64,000 nt of DNA, taken from positions 16,017,197-16,081,196 of the forward strand of contig CM034307.1 in assembly GCA_019925795.1 (NCBI GenBank), in the 5' to 3' direction. Positions 23,400-35,800 of the stretch are shown here, piece by piece (position 1 is the first letter of the stretch; every line of letters begins with the position of its first letter). The stretch is from Dendrobium chrysotoxum (Eukaryota > Streptophyta > Magnoliopsida > Asparagales > Orchidaceae). The notes under the pieces are model-generated. The model did no database searches and had not been told where the DNA came from. It worked only from the letters and a program-made list of their open reading frames with translations. A program made the position numbers and the translations under genes.

Positions 23400-24250
23400 T
23401 ATAGAATAGATAATCCTTTCCCTGGTGTTAAGTGGCATTCTTGTGGCATGCTAGGTCACATAATTCGCACTTGCATAATTCACCATAGGACACATCTAGT
23501 GTGGAGGCCCAGATTACTTGAACCATAGTATAACATGCATGCAAGTCATTTATAAAGGCATAAGGTGAAACCTAAACTCACTTAGGTTCCCAAATCCAAC
23601 ATTTGAGACTTTATATCAAAGCTCTCACAAAAGGTCTAGTGAGAGCATGTGGTACTTGGATAGTGGATGCTTAAGACACATGACTGGAGACATGAAGCAA
23701 TTCATCATGCTGGAGGCCAGGGTAGAAGGCAAAGTTACACATTGAGACAATACCAGAAGGAAAGTGGTAGGTTCAGATATGATTGGTAATTCTATGAATT
23801 TTATTACTGAAAATGTCTTACTAGTAAATGGTCTGAAATATAACCTACTTAGCATCAGTCAATTGTGTGACAAAGGCTTTTATATTAAATTCTTATCTAC
23901 TAGTTGTGTTATCAATTTAAATATAAATATTATTTTATAAGGAAAGAGGATTAATAATGTTTACATGCTTGATTTAAGTTGTATTGAATTTACTAGATCC
24001 TTATGTTTTAAAACAATCACTAATGAATCATGGCTATGGCATAGGAGACTATGCTAAGCAAGTATGAAAACTCTTAAAAAACTAACCCAAAAGGGCCTAG
24101 TTAGAGGTATACCCAAACTAGAATTCTCTAAGGACCACCTTTGTGATGTCTTCCAACTAGGAAGATAAATCAAAACTTACTTTCGATTAATCAAGGACAT
24201 AACTACCTATAGGCCTTTAGAAATCCTTCACATGGAACCGTTTGGACCAG
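23400..24250 (+). pseudogene. Element D second zinc knuckle, protease and integrase start
   Basis: A second knuckle-like block SCGMLGHIIRTC is at about 23434-23469. The protease follows with MWYLDSGCLRHMTGD (about 23650-23695): the catalytic DSG is intact here, unlike in most other copies in the window. Then come VLLVNGLKYNLLSISQLCDKGF and INNVYMLDLSC (about 23815-23980), the pre-integrase LWHRRLC region with a stop, and LCDVFQLGR (Cys to Phe in the zinc-binding block). The integrase core opens with LEILHMEPFGP, where the first catalytic Asp is replaced by Glu, and is cut at 24250 by LINE-H. Confidence 0.82.
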
Positions 24251-24319
24251 TTTTTTTTTTTTTTTTTGAAGAAGCAAAGAAGATCTTGCATTAATAAAAC
24301 TAAAGAAGGATCAAAAGGT

Positions 24320-25240
24320 CTACAAAGAACAACCTACTGATTCCTCCTTCAATATCTCTACAAAAGAAGGAGGAACCTTATTCAAAGAGATGTCTTCCCA
24401 ATAAAAGGAGCTAAAAATAGCAAAGTTAGTATATAAATCTGCTAACTTATTACACTTTCTATCTATACAATTGAAAATCACAAAATGAAAATACTTAAAA
24501 AAAGAAACTTCTTCCATGCCTTGACCACCCTTTCTCCACGCCTCCTTCAAGAACTTTATGATATTGGCATTATCACCTTCAATTATGATGCCTTTATAGT
24601 TAAACATCCAATCTTTAATAACATTTCCAATGTATCGGACAGCAAACCACTCTAGCTGTGAAATATCCCAATGAACTCCAGAGTATCCAAACACTAAAAG
24701 AAACCTTCCTCTATGGTCTCAAAAAACTTCCCATATACCATCTCTATAAGAAGATAATAGAACTGCATCCACATTCCCCTTGATCCAATCGGTTGGAGGA
24801 GGGTTCCAAGGATTTTCCAACAGCAAACGTTGATTAGCATCCAACTGGCCCGAGCAAAACCAATTAAACTCCGAAGAAGCTGCTGCATAGCTGACGGATT
24901 CCACAGCAATCAACAGCGAGCTCCCCTCACGGGTCCCATGAACCAGCTCATTCCTCGCCTTCCATGTAAAATACACTGCATTCCAATACAATTTAACCAA
25001 CAAACCATTTTGAAGTTCTAGCCATTTACTTCTCTCCTCCAAGGAATGAGCTTCATTGAACCAAAATCCCCAGTAGTTTAAATGAACCAGCACCACCTAA
25101 AGATTCCTACAATTGGATACAACATGATCAATATCTTCCACTTCATTACATTCTCTCGGACATCTGTTTGAAGCTTGCAATCTTCTATAAAATAGGAATT
25201 GAAATGTAGGTAGAGCCCGATTAAAAATCCTCTACTAGAA
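24320..25240 (-). pseudogene. LINE-H ORF2: zf-RVT tail and RNase H domain
   Basis: This is the C-terminal RNase H of a plant LINE ORF2, thought to remove RNA from the RNA/DNA hybrid. Visible on minus: a zf-RVT-like Cys/His region near 25200-25130, TWKARNELVHG (about 24965-24935), a GNVDA start to the RNase H with its Asp, HWDISQLEWFAVRYIGNVIKDW with the Glu position, IIIEGDNANIIKFL with the third acidic residue, and CNKLADLYTNFA near the end. The frame changes near 24700 and 25096. Stop after VGCSL at 24320. Confidence 0.85.
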
Positions 25241-27240
25241 GTTCTCTACCCGAGAGTTCAGCTTCGCCTTCTTCACCGAACCCCAGAAAATAGATCCTGC
25301 ATACTCCTCCTCCATTGCAGTAGTTGCAAGTGCAGAAATAGACTTCCCGGAATGCATATGAATCAATTCCAGATGATCTACCTGTAAAGATGGCTCTATT
25401 TTGACATTACAAATCAAATCAACCATGTCATCTCCAAAACATTCCTTAAGAGCAGAAATGTTCCACTCCCCACCTCAAATAAACTTGTTCAACGTCTAAC
25501 CACTGTAGTCTTGAATCTTGACAAACGTTGGCCACCTGTTAATACTCTTGTCTAATAACCAAATATCCTCCAGGATATCAATAGCATCCCCATTAGCAAT
25601 ACACCATCTCACAATAGGATTTAGAAACTTCCAACCATTAGATAATAGTCTCCAAGCAGCAGACCCAATCCTCCTCCCGCCTTCTTGATTCCAAAAAGAT
25701 CCATATTTTGGGTAAAGAACACTATGCAATAATGATTCCTCATCATGAACATATCTCCAAGCAAGCTTGGCACTTAAAGGCCCAGTTCTACTAGAGAAAG
25801 AGTGCAAACCACGTCCCCCACTTTCTAAAGTCCTACACAAAGTGTTCCAATTGACATAATGAAGTCCATCCCCTCCATTCATCTTGTTCCAGATAAAGCT
25901 CCTACGAAGCTTATCAATCTCATCTAGAATTCCCTTAGGAATCAGAGAAAGAGTTGAATGGAATGTTGGATATGAAAGTAGTACAGTATTTACCAACGTA
26001 GTCCTGCCAGCCAAGGAGATGAGCTTACCACCCCACATGTTCAGCTTCCTTAGAACACTATCAATTATAAACTGGAAGTCTAATTTCACAAGCCTTCTCA
26101 AGGCCATTTTAACACCTTGGTACTTGAACTCCTTAACTTTCTTAAAGCCCATCAAGTTGGTTATAGCTCTCTTCCTTCTTCTACGAACAGCGTTGCTAAA
26201 GTGGAAACCCAATTTTTTAGCATTGACCTTCTGACCAGTCCAACCACAGAACTCATCCAGAATACATTTGATCTCTTTCACCTTGCCCACCATTTCTTCA
26301 AAAAAAATCATCACGTCATCTACATCTAGAAGGTGGGATATCCTAGGTCCATACGGACTAATCTGGATACCAAGAGAGTCTCTACTAAAGAAAGCATTAC
26401 ACAGGAGCTAAGAACAGAGAATAAATAAGTAAGGCGACAACGGACATCCCTGCCGAAATTGACTTTTAACATAAATCCATTCAGTAGGATTATCATTAAC
26501 TAACAAAGAGATAGTTGGATTCTGAACGTAATCCATGATAAGCTTAGAAAACAAAGAATGAAATCCAAAATACACTAATGCTTTGCATAAAGTCAGCCAG
26601 CACATGGAGTCATAAGCCTGTTCCATGTCAATTTTAAAAGAAACTAAACCCGTCGAAGCTTTAGAGTACCTGAATTTATGAAACACCTCTTGGGCTATAA
26701 GAACATGATCAGAGAGGGATCTTCCTTTTAGAAACGCCGCCTACTCTTTTGAGATCAATTTAGGAATAATAAAAGCCAATCTATTTAACAAAACCTTGGC
26801 AGTAACTTTATAGGCAATATTACATAAACTAATTGGCCTGAAATCAGTAGGAGAAAGAGGATTATCAATATTGAGAATCAAAATAATAAGTGTCTCCTTC
26901 CATTCATCACACATTCCAGATAAGTTAAAGAAATCATGCAACACCTTCCAGAAGTCATCCCTGATAATGGACCAGTAACTTTTGATGGAGGAATAAGTAA
27001 TGTCATCCCTCCTAGGAGCTATGAAGCCCTCGGCTTGCTTGATCACCTCCTCTAGGAGAAATCCTTTCTCAAAAACTCTATATCAGTAGCTTCAAGTCAC
27101 CTCCACGTGGTAGGCCACCCTTCCAAAACACCACTTCTCTCACACCATTTCTTCTTGAAAAACTAAACAAGAACTTCCTGAACTCTGAATTGATCCTCCA
27201 CCATGCAACCATTTTCATCCTTCAAGCTAAAAATAAAATT
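25241..27240 (-). pseudogene. LINE-H ORF2: reverse transcriptase and connector
   Basis: The RT runs minus from about 27230. Blocks in order are EGFIAPRRDDITYSSIKSYW (about 27025), DFRPISLCNIAYKVTAKVLLNRLAFIIPK (about 26860-26770), a broken KGRSLSDHVL region, VSFKIDMEQAYDSM with the first catalytic Asp (about 26650-26610), and QFRQGCPLSPYLF (about 26450-26410). The catalytic YADD position (about 26330-26318) reads HLLDVDDVM, so Tyr and Ala are changed though the Asp pair remains. After it come GWTGQKVNAKK, RKLNMWGGKLISLAGRTTLVN, LRRSFIWNK and WRYVHDEESLLHSVLYPKYGSFW, matching LINE-alpha. Frameshifts lie near 26690-26740 and 26320-26410. Confidence 0.9.
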
Positions 27241-27248
27241 GGAATTCC

Positions 27249-28362
27249 TTAAAAAGCCTGGAAAAATTGAGAGTTGTAATCACCTTCCACCATCCACTTA
27301 ACCTCCGCACGTTCTCTCCACCAACTATTGAGTCGAGCTAAAAGGGAGTTTAGCTCATTCACCTTCACCTTAAGGGACCACATCTCATCAACCGAGAGAT
27401 GCCCCCTTTCAGCTTCCAAAGCTTGAAGTTCCAAGATCTCCTTCATGAAAACCTCCTTTTGATGATTGAAACTTTTAAATTTTGCTTTACTCCAGTAAAA
27501 TAAAGCCTTCAAGGTTTTCTTCAACTTATGGTTTAGAATTTGAGAAGAATTCCTAGCAATTTTAACCTTCCGGGTATTTTTAACCAATGCAGCCGACGCT
27601 GGGAAAGAAGCCCATACATCCTCAAACTTAAATGATCTTCTACCCATAGTACCAATATCCACCAAGTTTATCAAGATGGGGCAGTGATCTGATGCCACTC
27701 TTGGGAGGTGTCTAACCACCAAATGATGAGGCAAGTTAATAGCAGGTGAATTTAAAAAGCATCTATCCAATCTCTCCAATATCCGATCAGCTCCATGTTT
27801 ATTATTACACCATGTAAACTTTGGCCCACTACAACCAACCTCATGGAGGTCATTATTCATTAGGAAGGCTTTCATTTCCTTAGGACCCTGAGAAAACATG
27901 AATCTCCTCCCACCTCTCTTGTCTTCTTTAGTTAGAAGACAATTGAAGTCACCACCCAAAACCAAAGGATAATCAATTCCAGAGAAGGCTTCCAACTTCT
28001 CCCACAACCATCTTCTCTTATAAACATCCTTATTGCCATATATAGTAGCAATTCGCCATCTTCCTTTGTTAGAAATCTCCAACTCTGCTATCACAGCCTG
28101 GGAAAATGACTCCAACACCTTGAACGAAGCTATACAACTCTTCCACAACACTAAGATACCATCAGACAAACCCACCGACGGCACATGAAAGAAATCCCAG
28201 CCACTTCCTAACAGAGAAATGGCATCCCTATCACGAAAAACCTTCAGCTTAGTCTCCAACAACCCCACAAAAAACCCCATTTTCCTTCACCACCTCTTTT
28301 AGATATAGAGAAGCTTTGCATTTCCCAGCTCCTTTACAATTCCAAAACAATATTGAAGCCAT
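27249..28362 (-). pseudogene. LINE-H ORF2: AP-type endonuclease
   Basis: This is the N-terminal endonuclease that nicks target DNA. The true ORF2 start is the ATG at 28360-28362 (MASILFWNCKGAGK, with the WNCxGAG motif of plant LINEs). A +/-1 shift in the G/T-rich run near 28268-28282 moves the reading into the long frame beginning near 28280. Conserved residues are the Glu of LLETK, the Tyr of IYGNKD, Asp and Asn of LGGDFNCLL, the GPKFTWCNN and ILERLDRCFLN blocks, and the final Asp-His of VASDHCPILI. All catalytic positions appear intact apart from the frameshift. It lies 92 bases after the ORF1 stop. Confidence 0.92.
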
Positions 28363-28454
28363 TAATGGATAGGAGGGGAGGAGTCCCTAGCTTTTCCCTT
28401 GAGATCACCATCCAATCTCCTGGTTCTAGAGGCCACATTTATAGGACCCAATCC

Positions 28455-30382
28455 TTATAGTTGTTTGACCCCTTTCCTCTTAACATTAGATGAACCATCT
28501 TTAATAAGCCCCAACTCATCCTTCAAGACCATGCCTGCCTTCCCCAAATCAGAAAACTCACTTCCTTCTATAATACCCGAAGGATTAGGAATATCAACTG
28601 CTTCAACTACCTCCCCTTCCTCCAAAATAGCATTCAAAACTTGAAACTTATTATTATTACTAGAAATACTACAAGAGGAAGATAACATACCCCCCTCCAA
28701 GGCTCCTTCCAATTGCTGCTTCAGTCTTCCATCAACTAAAACTTCCTTAGCATTTCGATCACCAGGCATAGAACATGATTCCATTCCACCCTCAGCTAGC
28801 CCATCAATAGAATGAACAACTGCAGCAGCAACATTCACCTTCTCAGTAGGTGGGGCTACCGATCTTGCCACTTTACAACATCCATCTTCATAGCATGTGA
28901 TTGAAAATTCCTCTTTCTCAGCATTCTCTTCCCATAATTGACATGTACCCAAGGACCATATTCCTATAACGATTCATCCGCACCATCCACCATCCTCCTA
29001 TCTGGAATCTCCGAAGCCACCTTCCCAACTAGACTCTCCTTGAGCTCTTGAACTTGCGACACTCCTACCCCATTTTTAAAGCAATTGTCTTTAAGATGGC
29101 CTATCTTTCCACAGCGAAATAAAAAGTAGGCAACCTCTCGTATTCAATACACTGAAAGAATTTGTCCTAGCTGCCTTCCACCCAAACTCCCAAAGGTAGC
29201 TGGTTTTCGAGTTTGACCTGCACACACCCTAGCAAATTCTCTCCTCCCCCATTGGAGCATGTTTCCATTAATGAGATATAGGGTTCCCACCATAGAAGCA
29301 ATCCTACTCACATTAATTTCATCCCAACATTGTAAAGGGAGATTTGGCATACGGATCCAAATAGGTGCAGAGAGCCCTTTTAGCGAGGATGGTGAAAAAG
29401 AAGGAGACCACCTATCCATTCCAATAATGCTTCCATTAACATACCAAGGACCACTTGTTAACACCAAATCCACAGGTTCCGGCTCATCAAAAGCACAAAG
29501 GACCCATCCCATCCCAAGCAAGGTCAAGTGAAATTTGCCAAATGAGGACCATTGTCTCCTTAGCTCCAAACTAATGATAGGAAAAGGCACCTCATCTCCA
29601 AAAACTTTGATAACCAGAGATTTCTGCAGTTTATTTGAGTTTTCCGGTTCATTAGGAACATGCAGTTTAACTACAGAACCATTCTCAATAAATCCTTTGC
29701 TTAGATTAAGGTCAGCAACCTTAATATTTGCCTTCTTACTCTAAGCATTCGAAGAAACAAGCTTGATCTGAATGGGAGCATTCTATTGATTCAAATGATT
29801 ATAATTACCCAGATCCCCTTGCTCATAAAAGCAAACCTTCTTCAAGTCTGTTCCTGAGATCTCTTCACCTTGCCTACCATCAATAACAGAACTTCCACCT
29901 CCTGAAGTCATCTTCTCTGACAATAATTCAGCAGAAGGATATTTGCTAAAATTCAAATGAGAATCCTCATCCACTGCTGCTTCAACAGCACCACTAGTGC
30001 CCTGGATAAGATCAACCAAATCACTCCATTACACCTTTGAACCAGAAGAAGAAGATGCACCTAACTTATTTCGGATTTCACCAATATCTTATAGGTAAAT
30101 AACAGATTTCACAGGACTCATAACCACATCAATGCCAATGACATTTTTCCCTTTCCCCTGCACTTCTACAGATTTCTTGGATCTCATTAGCCCGCCTTCA
30201 TTAATAATCAAGGGACGATCGTTCTTGATCCTGAATTTCATATCCATAAGGGAGACGGAGTCACCAAATGCTGGCGGAGATAAGCCATAAGCCAACCTTG
30301 AATAATTCTAAGTCGAAGAAGAAGGACGTCGGACGTCGAAGGAGCCACCAGCCAAGGGTTCCCGGCGGCCTTCCGCCGTCAT
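28455..30382 (-). pseudogene. LINE-H ORF1 (DUF4283-like RNA-binding protein)
   Basis: ORF1 likely begins at the ATG at 30380-30382, in a locally GC-rich stretch (MTAEGRREPLAGG), with a TAG about 24 codons in. The next open part reads LAYGLSPPAFGDSVSLMDMKF. The DUF4283-like core is at 29590-29144: ISLELRRQWSSFGKFHLTLL, then FDEPEPVDLVL and GPWYVNG, LSAPIWIRMPNLPLQCW and INGNMLQWGRREFARVCAG. A degenerate zinc knuckle RCGKIGHLKDNC is at about 29117-29082, its first Cys lost, in a shifted frame. A variable Ser/Glu-rich tail runs to the stop at 28455-28457. At least three disruptions. The product would coat LINE RNA with ORF2 protein. Confidence 0.82.
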
Positions 30383-30496
30383 TGGATCAACCTAAAAATG
30401 CACAAAATTGGAAATTAAAAAAAAGATTCTCTCACTAAAAATGTGAAGCTTCTCTCACTACGACCATACTTGAACAGGATCCAAGTAAGCCTCCCA
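30383..30496 (-). other. LINE-H 5' UTR
   Basis: About 114 bases lie between the ORF1 ATG and the inner edge of the right target duplication. The sequence is short for an internal promoter; no specific element was recognised. Confidence 0.5.
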
Positions 30497-31638
30497 TTTG
30501 GACTAGTTAGCACTACCAACTTAGGTGGGAAAATATATGGATATGTGATTTTTGATGATTACTCTAAATTTACTTAGATTATATCTTTATCCCATAAAAA
30601 TGAATCATTCAAGGAATTTAGGATATTCTCCATATTGATTTAGAAGAAATTAGGTTGTGAAATTCTAACTTTTCATAGTTATCTTGGTGGGGAATTTAAC
30701 AATGATAAGTTTGAATCATTCTATAAGGAGCTAGGAATAGAACATAATTTTTCAACTCCTAGAACCCCTTAGCTGAATGGGGTTAATGAAAGAAAGAATA
30801 GAAGTTTAGCAGAAGCTACTAGTGTCATGCTAGCAGAATACTCACTTTATAAATATTTCTAGGTAGAAGTAGTGAATACTGCTTATTTTGTTCTTAATAG
30901 GGTTAATGTTAGATTCAAACTATATAAGAGACCCTATGAATTACTCAAAGGAAGGACACCCAATATCTCTCACCTTCATGTTTTTGGATGTTATTCATTC
31001 TAAAGAATGGAAAATCTCCATTTGGAAAATTTGATCCTAAAGTTGATGGAGGAGTTCTCCTAGGATATTCATCTGTAGGTAAAGCCTACAGAGTTTTCAA
31101 TAAGAGAACATTAGTGGTAGATGAGACCACCCATATAGTATTTGATGAATCTGATAGATCTATCAAACTCAGGTTAGAAGAAGTAGAAGTGGTTGAGGTC
31201 ACCCAAGGAGTAGAATATATTAACCTAGAAAATAGAGTAGAGCCTTAAGACCTATTGCCTAGAGATTAGAGATATTTATCTAGTCATCCTAAGGAGCTCA
31301 TTCTAGGAGATCCATCTGTAGGAGTAAGAACTAGGCATAGACTTAGAAAAGAAGTAAGACACTATACTTTCATTTCTATGGTAAAACCCTCAAACATAAA
31401 TTAAGCCCTATCTGAAGAAATCTGGATCTTAGCCATTCAAGAAGAATTGAATCAACTTGTTAGGAATGATGTTTGGGAGCTAGCTAGCAGACCTAAAAGT
31501 TAGAGTATTAAAGGAACTAAGTGGGTTTTTAAGAATAAAATGAATGACTCTGGCTTAGTGATAAAAAATAAGTTTAGATTACTAGCTAACAGGAACAATC
31601 ACATTGAAGGAATTAACTTTGAAGAGACCATTGCCCCT
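30497..31638 (+). pseudogene. Element D pol: integrase core to start of RT
   Basis: Resumes the integrase after LINE-H: LGGKIYGYVIFDDYSKFT, ISLSHKNESFKEF and the second-Asp region (HSYLGGEFNN, Asp replaced by Tyr). TPQQNG is changed to TP-stop-LNG, then ERKNRSLAEATSVMLAEYSLYKYF. The next open part (30988-31248) is the integrase C-terminal region with SVGKAYRVFNKRTLVVDETTH. The linker and RT start follow: IWILAIQEELNQLVRNDVWEL, GTKWVFKNKMNDSGLVI and GINFEETIAP at the point where insertion I begins. Several TAG stops are present. Confidence 0.85.
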
Positions 31639-32362
31639 TGTTGACCTCATTTTTGTATAAGGTTGTAAGGACCAATCCAGATTTTTACCTATTAATCTGA
31701 TGGTTGACACCATCTAGTTGTCAATTATCCATAACTTAATTCAATTCTCAATCTAAACCTTAACTAAATATCTAACTTAGACCTCAATCAAGATTCAATC
31801 AATCCAGACCTCAATCAATTCAGACTTCAATCAATTCAAGCTTTAATTAATCTAGACTTCAATCCGAATTTCAACTATAACTTCAATCAATTTAGACTTC
31901 AATCAATCTAGCTTCCAATCAATATTCAATCATTAGATATCATTCAATTGATTATGATTGATATGAATAGTTCAAATTCAATCAATCAAATCCAAATCCA
32001 CCTTGAGTCTAGAATTATTGACCAAAATCTAGGGTTAAAGGCCCTTATCCTGAAACCCTGTTTAAGTGATTTTTCAATCACTTGAAAACAAAGTAAAATG
32101 ACCTCTGATTCATGATATATGAATTGAATATTGATTAGGCATGCCCCTGAGGTTAAGCCTCCAAATTTGAACCCAATCTTAGACTTCTAGGCCTAGAAAA
32201 TTTAATTCCAAAGGTTGTAAAACCTTCAAATATTTACACCCTATGCAATCAGACTTGCCACCTTCTGGAATTTGACCTTGGGTCCTTCCCCAAGATCTTT
32301 GAACATGTCCATAGCCTTTATTATAGCATGTTAAATATAAAACTGTATTTTGATATACCTAG

Positions 32363-32880
32363 TTTGACCCCAGTTGACCAGGGGTCAAAATGACCAAAAT
32401 GCTCCTTAAAGGCAAAATTGAAGTTTCATTCAAAGTTCAATAAGTCCTAGTCCAATCAAACCCTAAAACCTCCTTTAATGCACCTTAAAAACTATTAGGA
32501 GTGCGTTGGACTCAAATCCAAGCCTTGGTCAAGCATGGTTGACCAAGTCAACCTATTTTGATCAAATTGCCTTTTAAGGGCTTAAATCGTCATTTCAATC
32601 CAAATGACTTCACCATTGCGTGAGACTACCTCTATTGGATCTAAAATATTATGTTGAAGCTGTTAGACCCAAACTCAGGCCTTTTTTGATCTGGTTGACC
32701 AAGTCAACCTAGGTTGACCACATGACCCCTTGAGGGTCCAAATGGTTATTTTGACTTAAATGACCATTCAAGTCCATGAGATTACTTCCATTGGTCTCCA
32801 ATGATCAAATTAAACTTGTTGAGCCCAATCCTAACCCCTGGTTTGACCTAGTTAACCAAGTCAACCATGGTTGACTAGAT
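32363..32880. repeat. Tandem ~156-bp repeats with GGTTGACCAAGTCAACC palindromes
   Basis: Units are marked by GGTTGACCAAGTCAACC at 32537-32553 and 32693-32709, a variant ending GTTAACCAAGTCAACC at 32850-32866, and a more diverged unit near 32371. Spacings are about 166, 156 and 157 bases. Between markers the units share 'aaatgac...cc(a)ttg' text and 'gagcccaa/agacccaaactc' text. The marker holds TTGACC and, inverted, TTGACTT, which fit the W-box consensus TTGAC[C/T]. Confidence 0.7.
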
Positions 32881-35800
32881 TAACCATCAAGCCTTATTCA
32901 CATTCAATTAAGCTTTAAACCCTCCCTAAACTACATTCAAATCTCCTGACCACCTTTCTTATTGATTTAATCTTGACTTGTCACCTTAACCCTGTCAATA
33001 GTTAACTTGGTCAATTGGGCCCAAGTCTACTCAAACCAGGCCCAATTGAGCCAAATCCATACATGTGACCCAATCAAACTTCTCATTCACTAAAATTCAC
33101 TCCATCACATGGTCCAAGCACAATAAAGACCTTGATGAATCAAATCACACTTGATTTTTCCTGGTCAAATTATCAAATTTGGTCATACCTATATTCTTGG
33201 TCAACTTAAGTCAAAATGGATTAATTTAACCCATTCAATTTAATTGAATCTCCCAAGCTCTCAAGCTCACTTCAAGGCATGATTCAAATGCATACAAACT
33301 CAGTTCGAGTCAAATCACCATGGGTTTTAACTTGGTCAAACCTCAATCTAAGGTCAAACTACATTTCACATGCCCATTCACTCAAACTTCAATTGAATGC
33401 TTTAAGAATCTATAAATCCATTTTATTTAATGCCTTGAATATTTCCTAGCTCACCATAAGTCAAGTCATGAACGGTTTGACCAAGTTAACTCAAACATAT
33501 GGTCAATCCCCTTATGCATCCATTCATATCTTAAGCTTAACACCCTTGACTCCTCCCAACCTTATTCTAATAGACCCTTGCACTTGTCAAGTCCACATCA
33601 GTAGAATTCTTGACTGGTGGATTATTCAACCCAGTCAACAAACTCTCTAAGAGGCTTTTAAATGGTTGAACCTCCCTATCCTAGTTATCTCCCTCCACTC
33701 CAAGCAATTATAACTGTCTAAACTCCTTCTAAAGTCTTCGTAAACTAGCTATAATTCTTAGATTAGGTTTAATCTAAGCCTAATCACCCCAAATGCTCAT
33801 GTGAGGAGAAATGACACTTTCCATGGCATTGTCTTTATATAGTCCTTTCCTACAGCATTCTAACTACCCAAGACATTTGGCAAGCATCCTTGCAAGCTGC
33901 CAAACTGATCTCAGCCATCCATATAGCCCAAGGAGTTTGAATTGAGCAATGAGACAAAAGGGGTCTCATACCTTGACCTAATACTCTCACCACGCTCAAG
34001 ATCTCTAGATGAATACTAGTTTTGTTCGAGCTCTTAGAAAACTCCTTAACCTTCGCCAAGTTAAATCCGCCCACTTTAAGCTACTGACGACTATCCTCCG
34101 GCCACCCAAACACCAAGTCTGATGAAGGTTGAGAACGCATAATCTTTGGCTTCTCAAACCATATTTTTATCTAGGAAAACATACAAGGATAGTCTACAAG
34201 CTCAACCGATCAAAAAACTTCCAAATCCAACAGTTGGATTAGGTAAAAAATCAAAACCCTAGCTTAGGACACTTAGATTAAAAAAACTTTCTATTAATCA
34301 CTTTTTAAATCATTAAAACACTTCCCCCACTATTTTTATTTACCTCATAAACGTCTATTTAAAATTTCATGCAAAATGATCAAGTCAATTTTGAGAATGA
34401 GTAATTTTTCATTTTAAGGTTTTAGTTTATGTAGGTTTATAACTGCATAAGATCTAGGTCATCGATCTTATATTTAACAGTTCTGATCTAGCTATTCTTC
34501 CTTAAGGTTTGTCTACGAGTAAGCATACGGTTGATCAGATTGTTGTTCGGCACAATCTGGGTCTTCTGCTCTAAACTGCACTGGATCGAATGGCAAATAA
34601 TGTGTATTGATGCAGATAAGTCAAAACCGTGTAAGCCCCACCATCTAATGATTGGTATTTAATGTTGAGTCGCACCACCATCATAGGAATCAATTAATAT
34701 CAATAATTTCCTGGCGGCATAATCATAGACATTAAATGCCATTGCCACTGCGAGTGCGTCCCTCCCACGTTGAATCGGCCAACCATAATGCGTTGTGCGT
34801 CCCTCCCACTGCTGTTGGTGCTGCAAGTTCAATTTTAACTAATTTAAATTATTTTAAATGCATTTAATTAACAAAAACTTTAAAAATTATTTTAACAAAT
34901 ACTTTTCCAAAATTTAAGTGTAATATGTCATTTTGCTTAGAATTTTATGTACTTTTATTTAAAACTAAAATTTTTAAACATATTTTATATATTTTAAATA
35001 ATTTCAATTATTAATTATTTGGTCTTTAATTAATATTTAATTAAATATAAATCCAAATTATATTTAAATTTTGAGAAAAATATAAGTGATGTTTTCTAGC
35101 ATTATTTGAACTTTATTTTAATATTATTTGAGTTTACAAATTCATAGGTTGCATTTTAACCTTTTAAAATTTTAAAATTTTATTTGATTATACTTTCAAA
35201 TCCCATTTGCATGCATGTAGATAGGATTTGGAATTTTAACTAGAGATTAATCTTGATTGAACAAACTTAATGGGGAGTGTTTAATGAGCAATTATGTCAT
35301 GATTGCTCACTCATTAAACTCCAAATTATTCAAGTTATTTCTTGAATTTGATTATTTTAGGAATGCATATGCACCTAGTTATAAGCTTCTTAATTGATGT
35401 GATGTGATGCACTTTGCTTGTCTTAAGGGTTAGTGACATTGATTTTAATCATACATAACGTAGTGATATCTAAGGACAATAATTAAGGATATGTCTTACA
35501 AATTTGGAAAGATTTTTATAAATTAAATATGCATCCAATAGGGGTAAAATTCAAAACATTTAAACTTAGTGACATCTCTTACTACAGGGTATATTTTCAC
35601 TGATTTTGAAGATCACTATGTTAAATATCTAATTAACTTAAATTTAACCCTTTAATTAAGCCTAAAAATTCTAAAAATCATAATAAATTCAAATCAAATC
35701 TAAAATTACAAATAATATATCAAACCCCTTAGAATTTAACCCTCTAACTAGTAATATTAAAAGCCCCTTGACTAGACTTAAAGTTTTAAACTTAATTTAA

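Larger units (their letters stand above)
24251..30496 (-). mobile_element. LINE-H: full-length L1-type LINE inserted in element D integrase
   Basis: This is a 6.2-kb LINE with poly(A) (plus-strand T run 24251-24267), ORF2, ORF1 and a 5' UTR at the right. It is flanked by a 10-bp duplication TTTGGACCAG (24241-24250) against TTTGGACTAG (30497-30506), nine of ten, which splits the FGP codons of the copia integrase. Both ORFs are present end to end but contain stops and frameshifts. It is the most complete LINE in the window and closely related to LINE-alpha. Confidence 0.93.

Noticed and set aside
33850..34074. 74-residue minus-strand frame in insertion I
   Set aside because: No recognisable domain, no homologous frame in the related block at 2871-6310, and it overlaps presumed LTR leader sequence.
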